Assembly: GCA_964504305.1 (NCBI GenBank) | Contig: CAZDEB010000008.1 | Span: 62,001-126,000, forward strand | DNA length: 64,000 bases | Reading direction: 5' to 3' | From: UBA11606 sp964504305 | GTDB lineage: Bacteria; Actinomycetota; Acidimicrobiia; Acidimicrobiales; Aldehydirespiratoraceae | In this document: positions 8,281 to 17,194 of the stretch, one piece after another | How the letters are laid out: the number at the start of each line of letters is the position of its first letter | Numbering within the stretch: the first letter of the stretch is position 1 | Notes under the pieces: generated by a model | The model's database searches: none | What the model was told of the DNA's origin: nothing | What the model saw: the letters and a program-made list of their open reading frames with translations, nothing else | Made by a program: the position numbers and the translations under genes

Positions 8281-10031
8281 GCGGGCGGGAGTACTCGCAG
8301 ACCAAGGTCATCAAGATGGGCTTGATCTATCGGCGACGGCGCGTTGGTCAGAGGGTCGGCGCCCGACTGGGTTTTGGGGAAAGCAATCACTTCGCGAATA
8401 TTGGTCTCCCCGACCAGCAACGCGGTGAGGCGGTCGATGCCAAAAGCAAACCCGCCGTGAGGCGGAGCTCCGAACCGGAAGGCATCTAGCAGGAACCCGA
8501 ACTTGGCTTGCGCCTCTTCGGTCCCAATCCCGAGAAGTTCGAAGATCCGAGCTTGGATCTCGGGGCGATGGATTCGGATCGAACCCGAGCCGAGCTCCCA
8601 GCCGTTGAGCACCAAGTCATAGGCCTGTGAGCGGATATCGAGCAAAGCCTCGCCCCCGGCATCAAGCTTCTCCATGTCGTCTGGGTGCGGCATGGTGAAC
8701 GGATGGTGCGCAGGAACCGGCATTCCGTTATCGCCCAACGCCTCGAATAGCGGGAAATCGACGACCCACAAGAAATTTCGGCCGCCTTCGTTTACCGGCG
8801 GACGACCCAACTCGAGGCGCAACAGGCCCAACACGTGGCGAACCATTCTTCGTTCGTCGGCGACCAAGAACACCATGTCTCCGGGTTCGGCTTCGAGAGC
8901 CTCGATAACGCTGCCGGCCTCTTGCGCCGACAGGAACTTGGCTACGCCTGCTTCGAGCGTTGGTCCCGACTCGCCGGCTGCGACCTTCATCCATGCCAGG
9001 CCTTTTGCGCCCCACCGTTGACAGGTTTCGACCAGCCCGTCTATTTGGTTGCGGCTCAGCGCCTCGACCCCGCCCGGCATACGGATGCCTTTGACACACG
9101 CGGCCTGAAACACTCGAGCTTCGGTCCCTTCGAAAATCGGGGTCAGCTCAACTAGTTCCATGCCAAAGCGGGTATCGGGCTTGTCGGAGCCAAACCGTTC
9201 TTGCGCTTCGAGCCAAGTGATACGAGGAAACTCGAGTGGACGCTCGCCGGTGACGGCCTCGGTGGCGTCGGCAACCGCTTTGGAGATCACCCGGAAAACA
9301 TCGTCTTGTTCGACAAAGCTCATTTCGGCATCGAGCTGCATGAACTCGAATTGGCGGTCGGCTCGCAGATCTTCGTCACGCAGACACCGAGCTATCTGGT
9401 AGTACCGGTCGATACCGCCGACCATGCAGAGCTGCTTGAAGAGTTGCGGACTCTGGGGCAGCGCGTAGAAACTCCCCGGCTCTTTGCGGCTTGGTACCAC
9501 AAAATCGCGTGCGCCTTCGGGGGTGGAGGCAATCAGCATCGGGGTCTCGACCTCGACAAAGTCCTCGGCTTCCATCGCCGTACGGATCGCGCTGTTGACG
9601 GCAGCTCGCGTACGCAGGTTGTGCTGAAGACGGTCACGCCGAAGATCGACGTAGCGGTGACGGAGTCGGATTGTCTCGTCGACGTCTGAGCGCTCGTCGA
9701 GCGGGAACGGTGGCGGTTCGGCCTCGGCCAGAATCTCGATCTGGGATACGTCAACTTCGACCTCTCCGGTCGCCAAGTCGGCGTTGACGGTCCCTTCCGG
9801 GCGGGGGCGCACCGTGCCGGTCATCTGCACCACGAACTCTGACCTCAGATCGCGGTTGCCGGGAACTACGCACTGAATGAGGCCCGTACGGTCACGCAAG
9901 TCGATGAAGGCGAGGTGTTCGCCGTGCTCACGGCGACGACTTACCCAACCACATAATGTGACGGTTCGACCGATGTCGGCCGCCGTCAGGGTGGCGCACA
10001 TGTCGGTTCGCATTGCAGTTGAGAGATCCAT
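8274..10031 (-). CDS. aspS: Aspartyl-tRNA synthetase, probably non-discriminating
   Basis: It charges tRNA-Asp, and possibly tRNA-Asn, with aspartate. The 585-aa bacterial-type protein has an anticodon-binding OB domain (residues 1 to about 115), class II motifs (RHRYVDLRR, FKQLCMVGGIDRYYQIARCLRDEDLRADR), a GAD insertion, and motif 3 GFAFGIDRL. After the conserved RRR in the OB domain it has Glu-His (His36) where E. coli has Asp-Leu. A histidine here is the known mark of non-discriminating AspRS, which works with GatCAB to make Asn-tRNA-Asn. No gat genes are in the window, so this is inference. The ATG at 10031 has an upstream AGGA. Confidence 0.96.
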   Translation of the reverse strand: MDLSTAMRTDMCATLTAADIGRTVTLCGWVSRRREHGEHLAFIDLRDRTGLIQCVVPGNRDLRSEFVVQMTGTVRPRPEGTVNADLATGEVEVDVSQIEILAEAEPPPFPLDERSDVDETIRLRHRYVDLRRDRLQHNLRTRAAVNSAIRTAMEAEDFVEVETPMLIASTPEGARDFVVPSRKEPGSFYALPQSPQLFKQLCMVGGIDRYYQIARCLRDEDLRADRQFEFMQLDAEMSFVEQDDVFRVISKAVADATEAVTGERPLEFPRITWLEAQERFGSDKPDTRFGMELVELTPIFEGTEARVFQAACVKGIRMPGGVEALSRNQIDGLVETCQRWGAKGLAWMKVAAGESGPTLEAGVAKFLSAQEAGSVIEALEAEPGDMVFLVADERRMVRHVLGLLRLELGRPPVNEGGRNFLWVVDFPLFEALGDNGMPVPAHHPFTMPHPDDMEKLDAGGEALLDIRSQAYDLVLNGWELGSGSIRIHRPEIQARIFELLGIGTEEAQAKFGFLLDAFRFGAPPHGGFAFGIDRLTALLVGETNIREVIAFPKTQSGADPLTNAPSPIDQAHLDDLGLRVLPPAT

Positions 10032-10057
10032 CTAAAATCCTGGGTTCGTTGGGAGAG

Positions 10058-11383
10058 TTACGCTGTGGCCGCGGGAGGGGCCGAATCGAGAGATGTGAAG
10101 TCGCTGGTTGTGAGATCGCGCGCTGTGGAGTCAAGAATGGTCGGCACTAGTTGGTCAACGGCGACGCGTCGCTGTTGGGCGGTGCCTCGCAGGTCGCGAA
10201 GCGTGACTTCGCCGGCGGCTACTTCGTCTTCGCCGACGATCACGGCAAAGCGCGCCCCGGAGCGGTCGGCGACCTTCATTTGGGCCTTCATCGACCGGCC
10301 GCCGTAGCTACGGTCGGCGCCGATCGACGCGGCCCGCAGCGAGTCACACAACTGAAGGGCTTGATCGCCGCCCGTCACATCGACGACGAAAACCTGCACG
10401 ACCGAAGCCGGGTTGGCGAACACCCCCTCGGCATCGCAGGCCAACAAGATGCGGTCGACGCCCAAGGCGAATCCAATGCCGGGGGTGGCAGGGCCGCCGA
10501 GGTTTTCGACAAGGCCGTCGTAGCGTCCGCCGCCGCCCGCGGCGTTCTGGGCGCTCACAAGGGCGTCTGCCGCGAACTCGAAAGTGGTGCGGGTGTAGTA
10601 GTCCAGACCGCGAACCAAGCGAGGCGAAATTTCGTATGGGATGCCAAGCCGGTCGAGGCCACGACGCACCGCTTCGAAATGAGCGGCTGTGTCGTCGCTC
10701 AAGTAGTCGGCCATGAGTGGCGCGGCGTCGATAATCGGTTGATCTTCGGGGCGTTTGGAGTCGAGAACCCGCAGAGGATTACGTTCGAGGGTGACTTGGC
10801 TTTGAGCCGACAAGGCTTGGAGATTGTCGTGCAAATAAGTGCGTAGCGCGTCGAGGTAGGCGGGGCGACACGAAGGATCGCCGAGGCTGTTCAGCAACAG
10901 ACGCACCTGTCGCAACCCCAACGACTCGTAGAACCGCCATGCCAAGGCGATCACATCAATATCGGCCTGAGGGTCGTCGGCCCCGAGTATCTCGACCCCC
11001 ACCTGGGTGAACTGGCGGTAGCGACCGGCTTGGGGTTGCTCGTAGCGAAACTGAGGACCCTCGTACCAGACTTTCCAAGGCGGAACCGGTCGATGTTCGG
11101 CGTAGGCCCGGCAGATACTGGCCGTGAGCTCGGGGCGTAGGGCTAAATGCTGCGGCGGCTCGCCTTTGTCGAAGAAATCAAACATCTCCTTGGTGACAAC
11201 GTCCGTTGCTTCGCCGAGCCGCTTGAACACGCCGAGATCTTCGAAGATGGGCGACACGACCTCGCCGAAACCAGCCAACTCGGCCTGACGGGCAAAGGCG
11301 TCGACGAGAGCGCGTCGACGTGACGACTCTGGCGCAATAATGTCACGGGTGCCTTTGGGAGCACGGAAAGTCGGTTCGGCCAC
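10058..11383 (-). CDS. hisS: Histidyl-tRNA synthetase
   Basis: It charges tRNA-His. The 441-aa protein starts at a GTG with APKGTRDIIAPES and has LALRPELTASICRAYAEH (motif 2 region), FTQVGVEILGADDPQADI, the HisRS-specific LVRGLDYYTRTTFEF, and AAGGGGRYDGLVENLGGPATPGIGF near motif 3. The C-terminal anticodon-binding domain includes YGGRSMKAQMKVADRSGARF. Length is normal. It lies between rel and aspS on the same strand with short gaps, the usual hisS-aspS pairing. Confidence 0.97.
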   Translation of the reverse strand: MAEPTFRAPKGTRDIIAPESSRRRALVDAFARQAELAGFGEVVSPIFEDLGVFKRLGEATDVVTKEMFDFFDKGEPPQHLALRPELTASICRAYAEHRPVPPWKVWYEGPQFRYEQPQAGRYRQFTQVGVEILGADDPQADIDVIALAWRFYESLGLRQVRLLLNSLGDPSCRPAYLDALRTYLHDNLQALSAQSQVTLERNPLRVLDSKRPEDQPIIDAAPLMADYLSDDTAAHFEAVRRGLDRLGIPYEISPRLVRGLDYYTRTTFEFAADALVSAQNAAGGGGRYDGLVENLGGPATPGIGFALGVDRILLACDAEGVFANPASVVQVFVVDVTGGDQALQLCDSLRAASIGADRSYGGRSMKAQMKVADRSGARFAVIVGEDEVAAGEVTLRDLRGTAQQRRVAVDQLVPTILDSTARDLTTSDFTSLDSAPPAATA

Positions 11384-11433
11384 AGCCGCTCAGGCTACCC
11401 GCGGGCCCGCAAGTCGCTGTTGATTTGTGGCAA

Positions 11434-13668
11434 TCAGCCCGCCGCTGCGCCTGGCAGAACGCGATAGGCATCGTAGACCGACTCGACCCGCAAGATCGAC
11501 GACAAAACTGCGTCGAGTTGGCTCAGGTCGGCCAGTTCGAATTCGAACTGCATCTTGGCCACGGCATCGTCGCCGGTCTCGGTATTCACCCCGTTGACGT
11601 TGACTCCATGGTCGGCCAGCACCTTGGCCACGTCGACTAGAAGAGAGTTGCGGTCGAGGGCCCGAAGTTCGATCGTGGTGGCGAAGCTTCCCGAATGTTC
11701 GGCGTCCCATTCCACTTCGATGAGTCGATCGGGTTGGCCGGCCGACAGCTCCGAAGCATTGAGGCAATCGGAACGGTGAACCGAGACCCCGCGGCCTCTG
11801 GTGACAAAGCCGATGATCTCGTCGGGCGGCACCGGCGAGCAACACCGCGACAACCGGATCATGATGTCGTCGAGCCCCTCGACGTGCACGCCGGCGGAGT
11901 GACTGGCGCGGCGTGCCCCACCGCGACGGCTGACGGTTGTGGGCAGCAGGTCTTGTTCGGGGGCGGTCTGTCCGTCCTCGCCTCGTAGGTCTCGACCTAT
12001 CCGTTCGCTCACCGTCGCAACAGCAACGTGGCCCTCGCCAATCGCCGCGTACAACGCCGCTTCGTCGGCGTAGTTCATGGCCTGCCATGCGCTGATGAAC
12101 GTCTGTTCTTTGAGTAGCTTGCGGGCCGGGAGGCCGTCGCGGCGGAGGGCTTGGATCAGATCGGCTCGACCCTGCTCGATGGCGTCCTCGCGACGTTCTC
12201 GCGTGTACCACTGCTTGATCTTGTTGGCGGCTCGACGGCTGGCGACAAACTTGAGCCAGTCTCGGCTGGGGCCGGCTCCTTCGACCTTGGAGGTAAACAC
12301 CTCGACCATGTCGCCCGACTCGAGGCGCGTGTGAAGCGGCACGAGTCGGCCATTGACCTTGGACCCAATACATGCATGGCCCACATCGGTGTGGATCGTG
12401 TAGGCAAAGTCGACCGGTGTCGCTCCAACCGGCAGCTCGACAACCTTGCCTTTGGGTGTGAATACGAAGACCTCGTCTTGGTCGAGATCGAACTTGAGGT
12501 TCGACATGAACTCGCCAGGGTCTGACGTCTCTTGTTGCCATTCGACTATGCGGTTGAGCCACGCCAAGTCGCCCTCGGGTGACCCTTCTTTGTAATCCCA
12601 ATGGGCGGCCACGCCGAACTCGGCCCTCGCGTGCATCTCTCGGGTACGCAGCTGAACCTCGAGGGACTTGCCTTGGGGGCCAACCACCGTCGTGTGCAAC
12701 GACTGATAGAGGTTGAACTTGGGCATGGCGATGTAGTCCTTGAACCGACCCTGCACCGGGCGCCACGTGGCGTGGATCGAACCCAACGCTCCGTAACAGT
12801 CTCGCACCGACTCGACGATGACTCGAATGGCGACGAGGTCGAAGATTTCGTCGAAGGACTTGCCTTTGACCACCATCTTTTCGTAAATCGACCACAGGTG
12901 CTTTGGTCGACCGACCACATCGGCTCGGATACCTAGTTCGGCGAGGCGGGCCTGCACATCAGCAATCACCTGTTCCAGATATATGTCACGCTCAGGGGCC
13001 CGCTGCTCGACCATCTGGTCGATCTCGGCGTAACGGCGAGAGTGCAACGCCGCGAACGAAAGATCTTCGAGCTGCTGTTTGAGCTCTTGCATGCCGAGGC
13101 GATGAGCGAGCGGAGCGTATACATCGAGGGTCTCGCGCGCTGTTCGTTCCTGTTTGAACTGCGGCATTGCGGCAATGGTCTGCAAGTTGTGCAGGCGGTC
13201 GGCGAGCTTGATGATGAGTACTCGGATGTCTCGGGCAATGGCCACGATCATCTTGCGCATCGTGGCCGCTTGCTGCTCCTCTTTGGAGTTGTAGTGCACT
13301 CGGTCGAGTTTGGTTACCCCGTCAACAATCAGGGCCAACTCGGGACTGAACTCCCGTTCGAGATCTTCGAGGCTGATCGCGGTGTCCTCGACTGCGTCGT
13401 GCAAGAGCGCGCCCGCGACCGCGGTGTCGTCCAACCCTTGTCGGGCCACGATCGTGGCCACCGCGACCGGATGGCGAATATAGGGTTCGCCCGACTTTCG
13501 GTTCTGGCCCCCGTGGGCTCGGTTGGCGATATCGAAAGCCCGTTCGATGGTTTCGGTATCGGCCTTGGGATGGTGCTTCAGATAAACGTCGAGCAATGGC
13601 GCGATCTCTGCCGACGCCGGCCGATTGGCCGAACGACGCCACGGAAGAACTCGAGTAACGGTGGCCAT
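11434..13668 (-). CDS. rel: Bifunctional (p)ppGpp synthetase/hydrolase Rel
   Basis: It makes and degrades (p)ppGpp in the stringent response. The 744-aa protein has an intact HD hydrolase domain (IRHPVAVATIVA, ALLHDAVEDT, LIIKLADRLHN), a synthetase domain containing RFKDYIAMPKFNLYQSLHTT, a TGS domain (VFVFTPKGKVVELPVGATPV), a zinc-finger-like region with CCSPVPPDEIIGF, and a C-terminal ACT domain. Both the HDxxED hydrolase motif and RFKD, the bifunctional variant rather than the RelA-only EFDD, are present, so both activities are expected. The ATG directly follows the apt stop (TAG then ATG). Confidence 0.97.
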   Translation of the reverse strand: MATVTRVLPWRRSANRPASAEIAPLLDVYLKHHPKADTETIERAFDIANRAHGGQNRKSGEPYIRHPVAVATIVARQGLDDTAVAGALLHDAVEDTAISLEDLEREFSPELALIVDGVTKLDRVHYNSKEEQQAATMRKMIVAIARDIRVLIIKLADRLHNLQTIAAMPQFKQERTARETLDVYAPLAHRLGMQELKQQLEDLSFAALHSRRYAEIDQMVEQRAPERDIYLEQVIADVQARLAELGIRADVVGRPKHLWSIYEKMVVKGKSFDEIFDLVAIRVIVESVRDCYGALGSIHATWRPVQGRFKDYIAMPKFNLYQSLHTTVVGPQGKSLEVQLRTREMHARAEFGVAAHWDYKEGSPEGDLAWLNRIVEWQQETSDPGEFMSNLKFDLDQDEVFVFTPKGKVVELPVGATPVDFAYTIHTDVGHACIGSKVNGRLVPLHTRLESGDMVEVFTSKVEGAGPSRDWLKFVASRRAANKIKQWYTRERREDAIEQGRADLIQALRRDGLPARKLLKEQTFISAWQAMNYADEAALYAAIGEGHVAVATVSERIGRDLRGEDGQTAPEQDLLPTTVSRRGGARRASHSAGVHVEGLDDIMIRLSRCCSPVPPDEIIGFVTRGRGVSVHRSDCLNASELSAGQPDRLIEVEWDAEHSGSFATTIELRALDRNSLLVDVAKVLADHGVNVNGVNTETGDDAVAKMQFEFELADLSQLDAVLSSILRVESVYDAYRVLPGAAAG

Positions 13669-14205
13669 CTACGCCTCGACCCTCAGCAACGATTCGATGC
13701 GGTAGTGATCGATGCGCTCACGTCCGGCGAGGAAGTCCAACTCGAGCAAGAACGAGAGTCCCGCAACCGTGGCCCCGCCTCGTTCTATGAGCGCGGCCGC
13801 GGCCTTGGCGGTTCCCCCGGTGGCGAGTACATCATCGAGCACTAGGACATGGTCCCCCGAACCAACCGCATCTGCGTGGATCTCGATCGTGTCGGTGCCG
13901 TATTCGAGCCCATAGCGTTCGGAAAGGGTCGGCCCGGGCAGCTTTGCGGCCTTGCGGATCGGCACAAACCCGGCGCCGAGTGCCAAGGCGACAGGCGCGC
14001 CGAAGATGAACCCGCGGGCTTCTATGCCGGCGACGACGTCGATGCCGCGCCCCCGCCACGGATCGGCGAGGGCGTCGATTACGGTGGATAAACCATCGCC
14101 ATCGCGAAGCAGTGGGGTTATGTCCTTGAAGACAATGCCCGGCTCGGGATAGTCGGCGACATCGCGAATCTGCGACAAGATGTCGGTGAGCGAACGGTCT
14201 CCCAT
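13669..14205 (-). CDS. apt: Adenine phosphoribosyltransferase
   Basis: It converts adenine and PRPP to AMP in purine salvage. The 178-aa protein has the N-terminal YPEPGIVFKDITPLL motif, the adenine-binding segment GIEARGFIFGAPVAL, and the PRPP-binding loop VLVLDDVLATGGT. Length is typical. It is packed between secF (18-bp gap) and rel (no gap). The order secD-secF-apt-rel is a conserved actinobacterial arrangement, so cotranscription is likely. Confidence 0.96.
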   Translation of the reverse strand: MGDRSLTDILSQIRDVADYPEPGIVFKDITPLLRDGDGLSTVIDALADPWRGRGIDVVAGIEARGFIFGAPVALALGAGFVPIRKAAKLPGPTLSERYGLEYGTDTIEIHADAVGSGDHVLVLDDVLATGGTAKAAAALIERGGATVAGLSFLLELDFLAGRERIDHYRIESLLRVEA

Positions 14206-14223
14206 CCGCTCACGGTACAGGGA

Positions 14224-15318
14224 TCAGCGCTTCTTCTTTTTGCGCGGTCGAGGCGGCTGACCACTGGGCCGGACGCCATCACCCGACGAGCGGTTGGGTC
14301 GACTTACACGAGAAGGAATACCACCCAAGGCCACATCATCCTCGCTGACCTGTCGAGTTCCTTCGCGAGCACCGCCCCGCGCTTCGATTTTGCGTCGGAT
14401 CGCGATGTGCTCCGGTTCGCGCTCCTTCATCACCGCAACCAACCAGGAGGCAACAAAGATCGACGAATAGGTGCCGACCACGATGCCGATAATCAACGCA
14501 ATGGCGAACTCTTGAAGAGTTAGGGCGCCGAGGAAGAACGATCCGATCACCAGCATCGAGAGAACCGGCAGCACCGACGTGATCGATGTGTTGATCGAGC
14601 GCATCAAAACCTGGTTGAGGGCCTGATTCATCATTTCGGTGTAGGTGTAGCGCCCCGTCGCGGTGAGTCGGCCGCTGATGTCGCGGACCTTGTCGTACAC
14701 GACGATGGTGTCGTATAGCGAATAGCCCATGATGGTCAGGAACGCGATCACCGTCGCGGGGGTTACCTCGAACTGAAACACCGCGTAGAAACCAACAGAA
14801 ATAACGATGTCGTGAATTACCGCCACCAGCGCTCCGACGGACATCTTCCACTCGAGTCGGGTCGCGATGTAGCCAGCCACGATTATGAAGAACCAAATCA
14901 GGGCGTTGCGGGCTTTCGACGTGATTTGGTCGCCCCATGACGGTCCGACCGTCGTGACACTCACATCGGAGGCCTCGGCGCCGGCAAGACCAGCCAAGCG
15001 GCTGGAGATGTCGGCCACATCGGTAACGGAATCGAGATCGGCTCGCACCCGGATCGAGTCGGTGCCGACCGTCTGGATTTTTGCCGCCGCCGCTCCCGTG
15101 CCCGCCAGCACGTCGCGCGTCTCGCTTACGCTTACTCCGGGAGCACTGACCTCCCACGAGGTGCCGCCGACAAACTCGATGCCGAGGTTGAGGCCCAAAA
15201 CGGCAACCGCGCCGATGCTGATCACAACCAAAGCAGCCGACATCGCTACTGTGCGGCGCCAAAGCGAGGGGAAGTCGACATTTAGGTCGCCGCGATACAT
15301 ATCGCCAAAGAAACTCAT
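14224..15318 (-). CDS. secF: Protein translocase subunit SecF
   Basis: With SecD and YajC it uses the proton-motive force to assist late steps of Sec export. The 364-aa protein has the N-terminal membrane segment and the GLNLGIEFVGGTSWEVS periplasmic start. A six-segment RND-type core follows, with the family motif in GYSLYDTIVVYDKVRD and a downstream SINTSITSVLPVLSML. The basic C-terminus ends RPRKKKKR. Its ATG overlaps the secD stop as ATGA. Confidence 0.96.
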   Translation of the reverse strand: MSFFGDMYRGDLNVDFPSLWRRTVAMSAALVVISIGAVAVLGLNLGIEFVGGTSWEVSAPGVSVSETRDVLAGTGAAAAKIQTVGTDSIRVRADLDSVTDVADISSRLAGLAGAEASDVSVTTVGPSWGDQITSKARNALIWFFIIVAGYIATRLEWKMSVGALVAVIHDIVISVGFYAVFQFEVTPATVIAFLTIMGYSLYDTIVVYDKVRDISGRLTATGRYTYTEMMNQALNQVLMRSINTSITSVLPVLSMLVIGSFFLGALTLQEFAIALIIGIVVGTYSSIFVASWLVAVMKEREPEHIAIRRKIEARGGAREGTRQVSEDDVALGGIPSRVSRPNRSSGDGVRPSGQPPRPRKKKKR

Positions 15319-16820
15319 TGGGCAACCTCCGTCTTGGGAATGCCAAATCTGGAAGGTTTATCGGCCCAGGTTCGATCGCGGCTGGCCAGAGCCTTGATGG
15401 CTGGCCCCATGAAGAAGTATGTGGCGACAAGGTCGAGCACCGTGGCCAGGCCCAGGAAGAGGGCAAACCCCTTCACTTGACCAACGGTGAGGAAATAGAG
15501 CACCACCGCGGCGATAAGGCTCGCTATGTCGGCTTTGACGATGGTGGAGTAAGCCACCGGGAAGGCCCTGTCGATCGATGAGCGCAGCGAGTGACCGTTC
15601 TTGACATCTTCTTTGACGTGCTCGAAGTAAACGACGTTGGAGTCGACCGAAACACCGACCGACACAATCAATCCGGTCACCCCCGCGAGGGTGAGAGCCA
15701 GCCCTTGACTAGCGCCCAGCCACGCCACGATGGTCCACAGGAGGGCCCCGGAAATACCGAGACTCATGATGGCGACCACACCGAGAATCCGGTAGTAGGC
15801 GATTAGGTATACCGAAACCAACGCGAGTCCGATCAGGCCGGCCAAGATGCCCGACGACAATGCGTCTTCGCCGAGGGTGGACGACACGATCCGGCTTTCT
15901 TGCGGGGTGAGCTCGAGTGGCAGGGCGCCGAAACGCAACACCAGCGCGAGGTCCTTGGCTTCTTCTTCGCTGAAGCTACCGGTGATCTGAATCACGTCAC
16001 GCTGAAAGACCTCGGCGTTGATGCGCGGCGCGCTCTCGACCAGTCCGTCGATGGCGATCGCGGCCGCGCCGGCCGGGCAGGTAGCCCGCTGGTTGAAACA
16101 GGCCCCGGCGAGGGCGTTGAAGTCGTCTATGCCAGGCGAACCGGGGTGAAACACCGGAGAAACGCTCCATCCGCTCTGCACGTTGAATCGGGCCGCAGCG
16201 GTCTCGAGAGTCTCGCCAGTAACGCGCTGGCCTGGTTTGGCGATCTGGTCGATAGCCAACGGAACGGGACCAAGCCGCATACGACCGGCGAACGTTGGAT
16301 CGTTCTTGCTCTGAAGGACCGTGGGTTCGCCAGGTGCGTTATCAGGCGTTACCTCCCACCGATCAACCATCGCCTGGGCCTCGGCCAAAATTGTTTCGTC
16401 GGTTGCTTCGCCGCTCGCCAGCAACTCGACCGCCGAGTTGTACTGGATTTCGGTTGCCGCGCTGGCAAACTCGAGGACTGGCCGAAACCGCAGCTCGGCA
16501 GTTTGTCCGACCAAATCGATAGCGCGAGCTTGGTCGTCGACCCCAGGGATCTGAACCAGAATTGTTTCTCCCTGACGGGTTACTTCGGGTTCGCGAACGC
16601 CAAGGCCATCGACGCGGTTACGGATAATGTCAACGGCCTGATCAAGAGTTTCTTCGCTGATCGTGCTGCCGTCGGCGGGCTGATCCGGCTCGAGCACTAC
16701 CGACGCCCCACCTTGGAGGTCGAGGCCGAGCAACGGCTCGTTGCCAACCGCAAGGGTGTAAATGATGCCGGCAATCGACAACAAGATGATGCCTACCGAA
16801 TAAGTGACTTGACGGCTCAC
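15315..16820 (-). CDS. secD: Protein translocase subunit SecD
   Basis: It is the partner of SecF in the SecDF export motor. The 501-aa protein starts at a GTG and has the N-terminal membrane segment, LLGLDLQGGASVVLEP, the P1 domain with IIRNRVDGLGVREPEVTRQG, then the membrane core with VSVGVSVDSNVVYFEHVKED and FPVAYSTIVKADIASLIAA. Size and motifs are normal for actinobacteria. The start is 1 nt after the yajC stop and the stop overlaps secF, so translation is probably coupled. Confidence 0.96.
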   Translation of the reverse strand: MSRQVTYSVGIILLSIAGIIYTLAVGNEPLLGLDLQGGASVVLEPDQPADGSTISEETLDQAVDIIRNRVDGLGVREPEVTRQGETILVQIPGVDDQARAIDLVGQTAELRFRPVLEFASAATEIQYNSAVELLASGEATDETILAEAQAMVDRWEVTPDNAPGEPTVLQSKNDPTFAGRMRLGPVPLAIDQIAKPGQRVTGETLETAAARFNVQSGWSVSPVFHPGSPGIDDFNALAGACFNQRATCPAGAAAIAIDGLVESAPRINAEVFQRDVIQITGSFSEEEAKDLALVLRFGALPLELTPQESRIVSSTLGEDALSSGILAGLIGLALVSVYLIAYYRILGVVAIMSLGISGALLWTIVAWLGASQGLALTLAGVTGLIVSVGVSVDSNVVYFEHVKEDVKNGHSLRSSIDRAFPVAYSTIVKADIASLIAAVVLYFLTVGQVKGFALFLGLATVLDLVATYFFMGPAIKALASRDRTWADKPSRFGIPKTEVAQ

Positions 16821-16821
16821 G

Positions 16822-17148
16822 TCAGGCGTCCTCTTCTGCTTCGTCCAGGGCCGAATCGTCTTCGTAAATGTCGTCGTCGTCGGACTCGTCGGTGTCTTGA
16901 GGTTCGCTCACGCGCTCGGCGATCGAACCCTTAGAGACCTTCAGTTCGACATTTGGCGCAACTTCGAGCCACACGACTTTGTCTTCGACTTCGGCGACCG
17001 CTCCGTGGATACCGGAATTGGTCACGACCACGTCGCCTTCCTCGAGAGAACTCAACAAGGCATTGTGGGCCTTCAGACGACGCTGTTGGGGCACGATCAT
17101 GAACGCGTAGAGCGCGCCCATCATGATCACAAGAATTAGAAGCTGCAT
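16822..17148 (-). CDS. yajC: Preprotein translocase subunit YajC
   Basis: It is the accessory subunit of the SecDF complex. The 108-aa protein has one N-terminal membrane segment (MQLLILVIMMGALYAFMIVP), the QQRRLKAHNALLSSLEEGDV motif, VVVTNSGIHGAV and an acidic C-terminal tail (DESDDDDIYEDDSALDEAEE). The start is the ATG at 17148, where the membrane segment begins; the frame upstream runs into tgt. It lies between tgt and secD as in the widespread queA-tgt-yajC-secD-secF order. Confidence 0.95.
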   Translation of the reverse strand: MQLLILVIMMGALYAFMIVPQQRRLKAHNALLSSLEEGDVVVTNSGIHGAVAEVEDKVVWLEVAPNVELKVSKGSIAERVSEPQDTDESDDDDIYEDDSALDEAEEDA

Positions 17149-17194
17149 GTGAGTGGGGGTCCCGTTGGTGGGTGAGGACGGGCCGCCTGCGAGG

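Noticed and set aside
11390..12895. Minus-strand open frame of 501 codons overlapping rel
   Set aside because: It runs in a shifted frame inside rel, is rich in Arg and Pro, and shows no domain.
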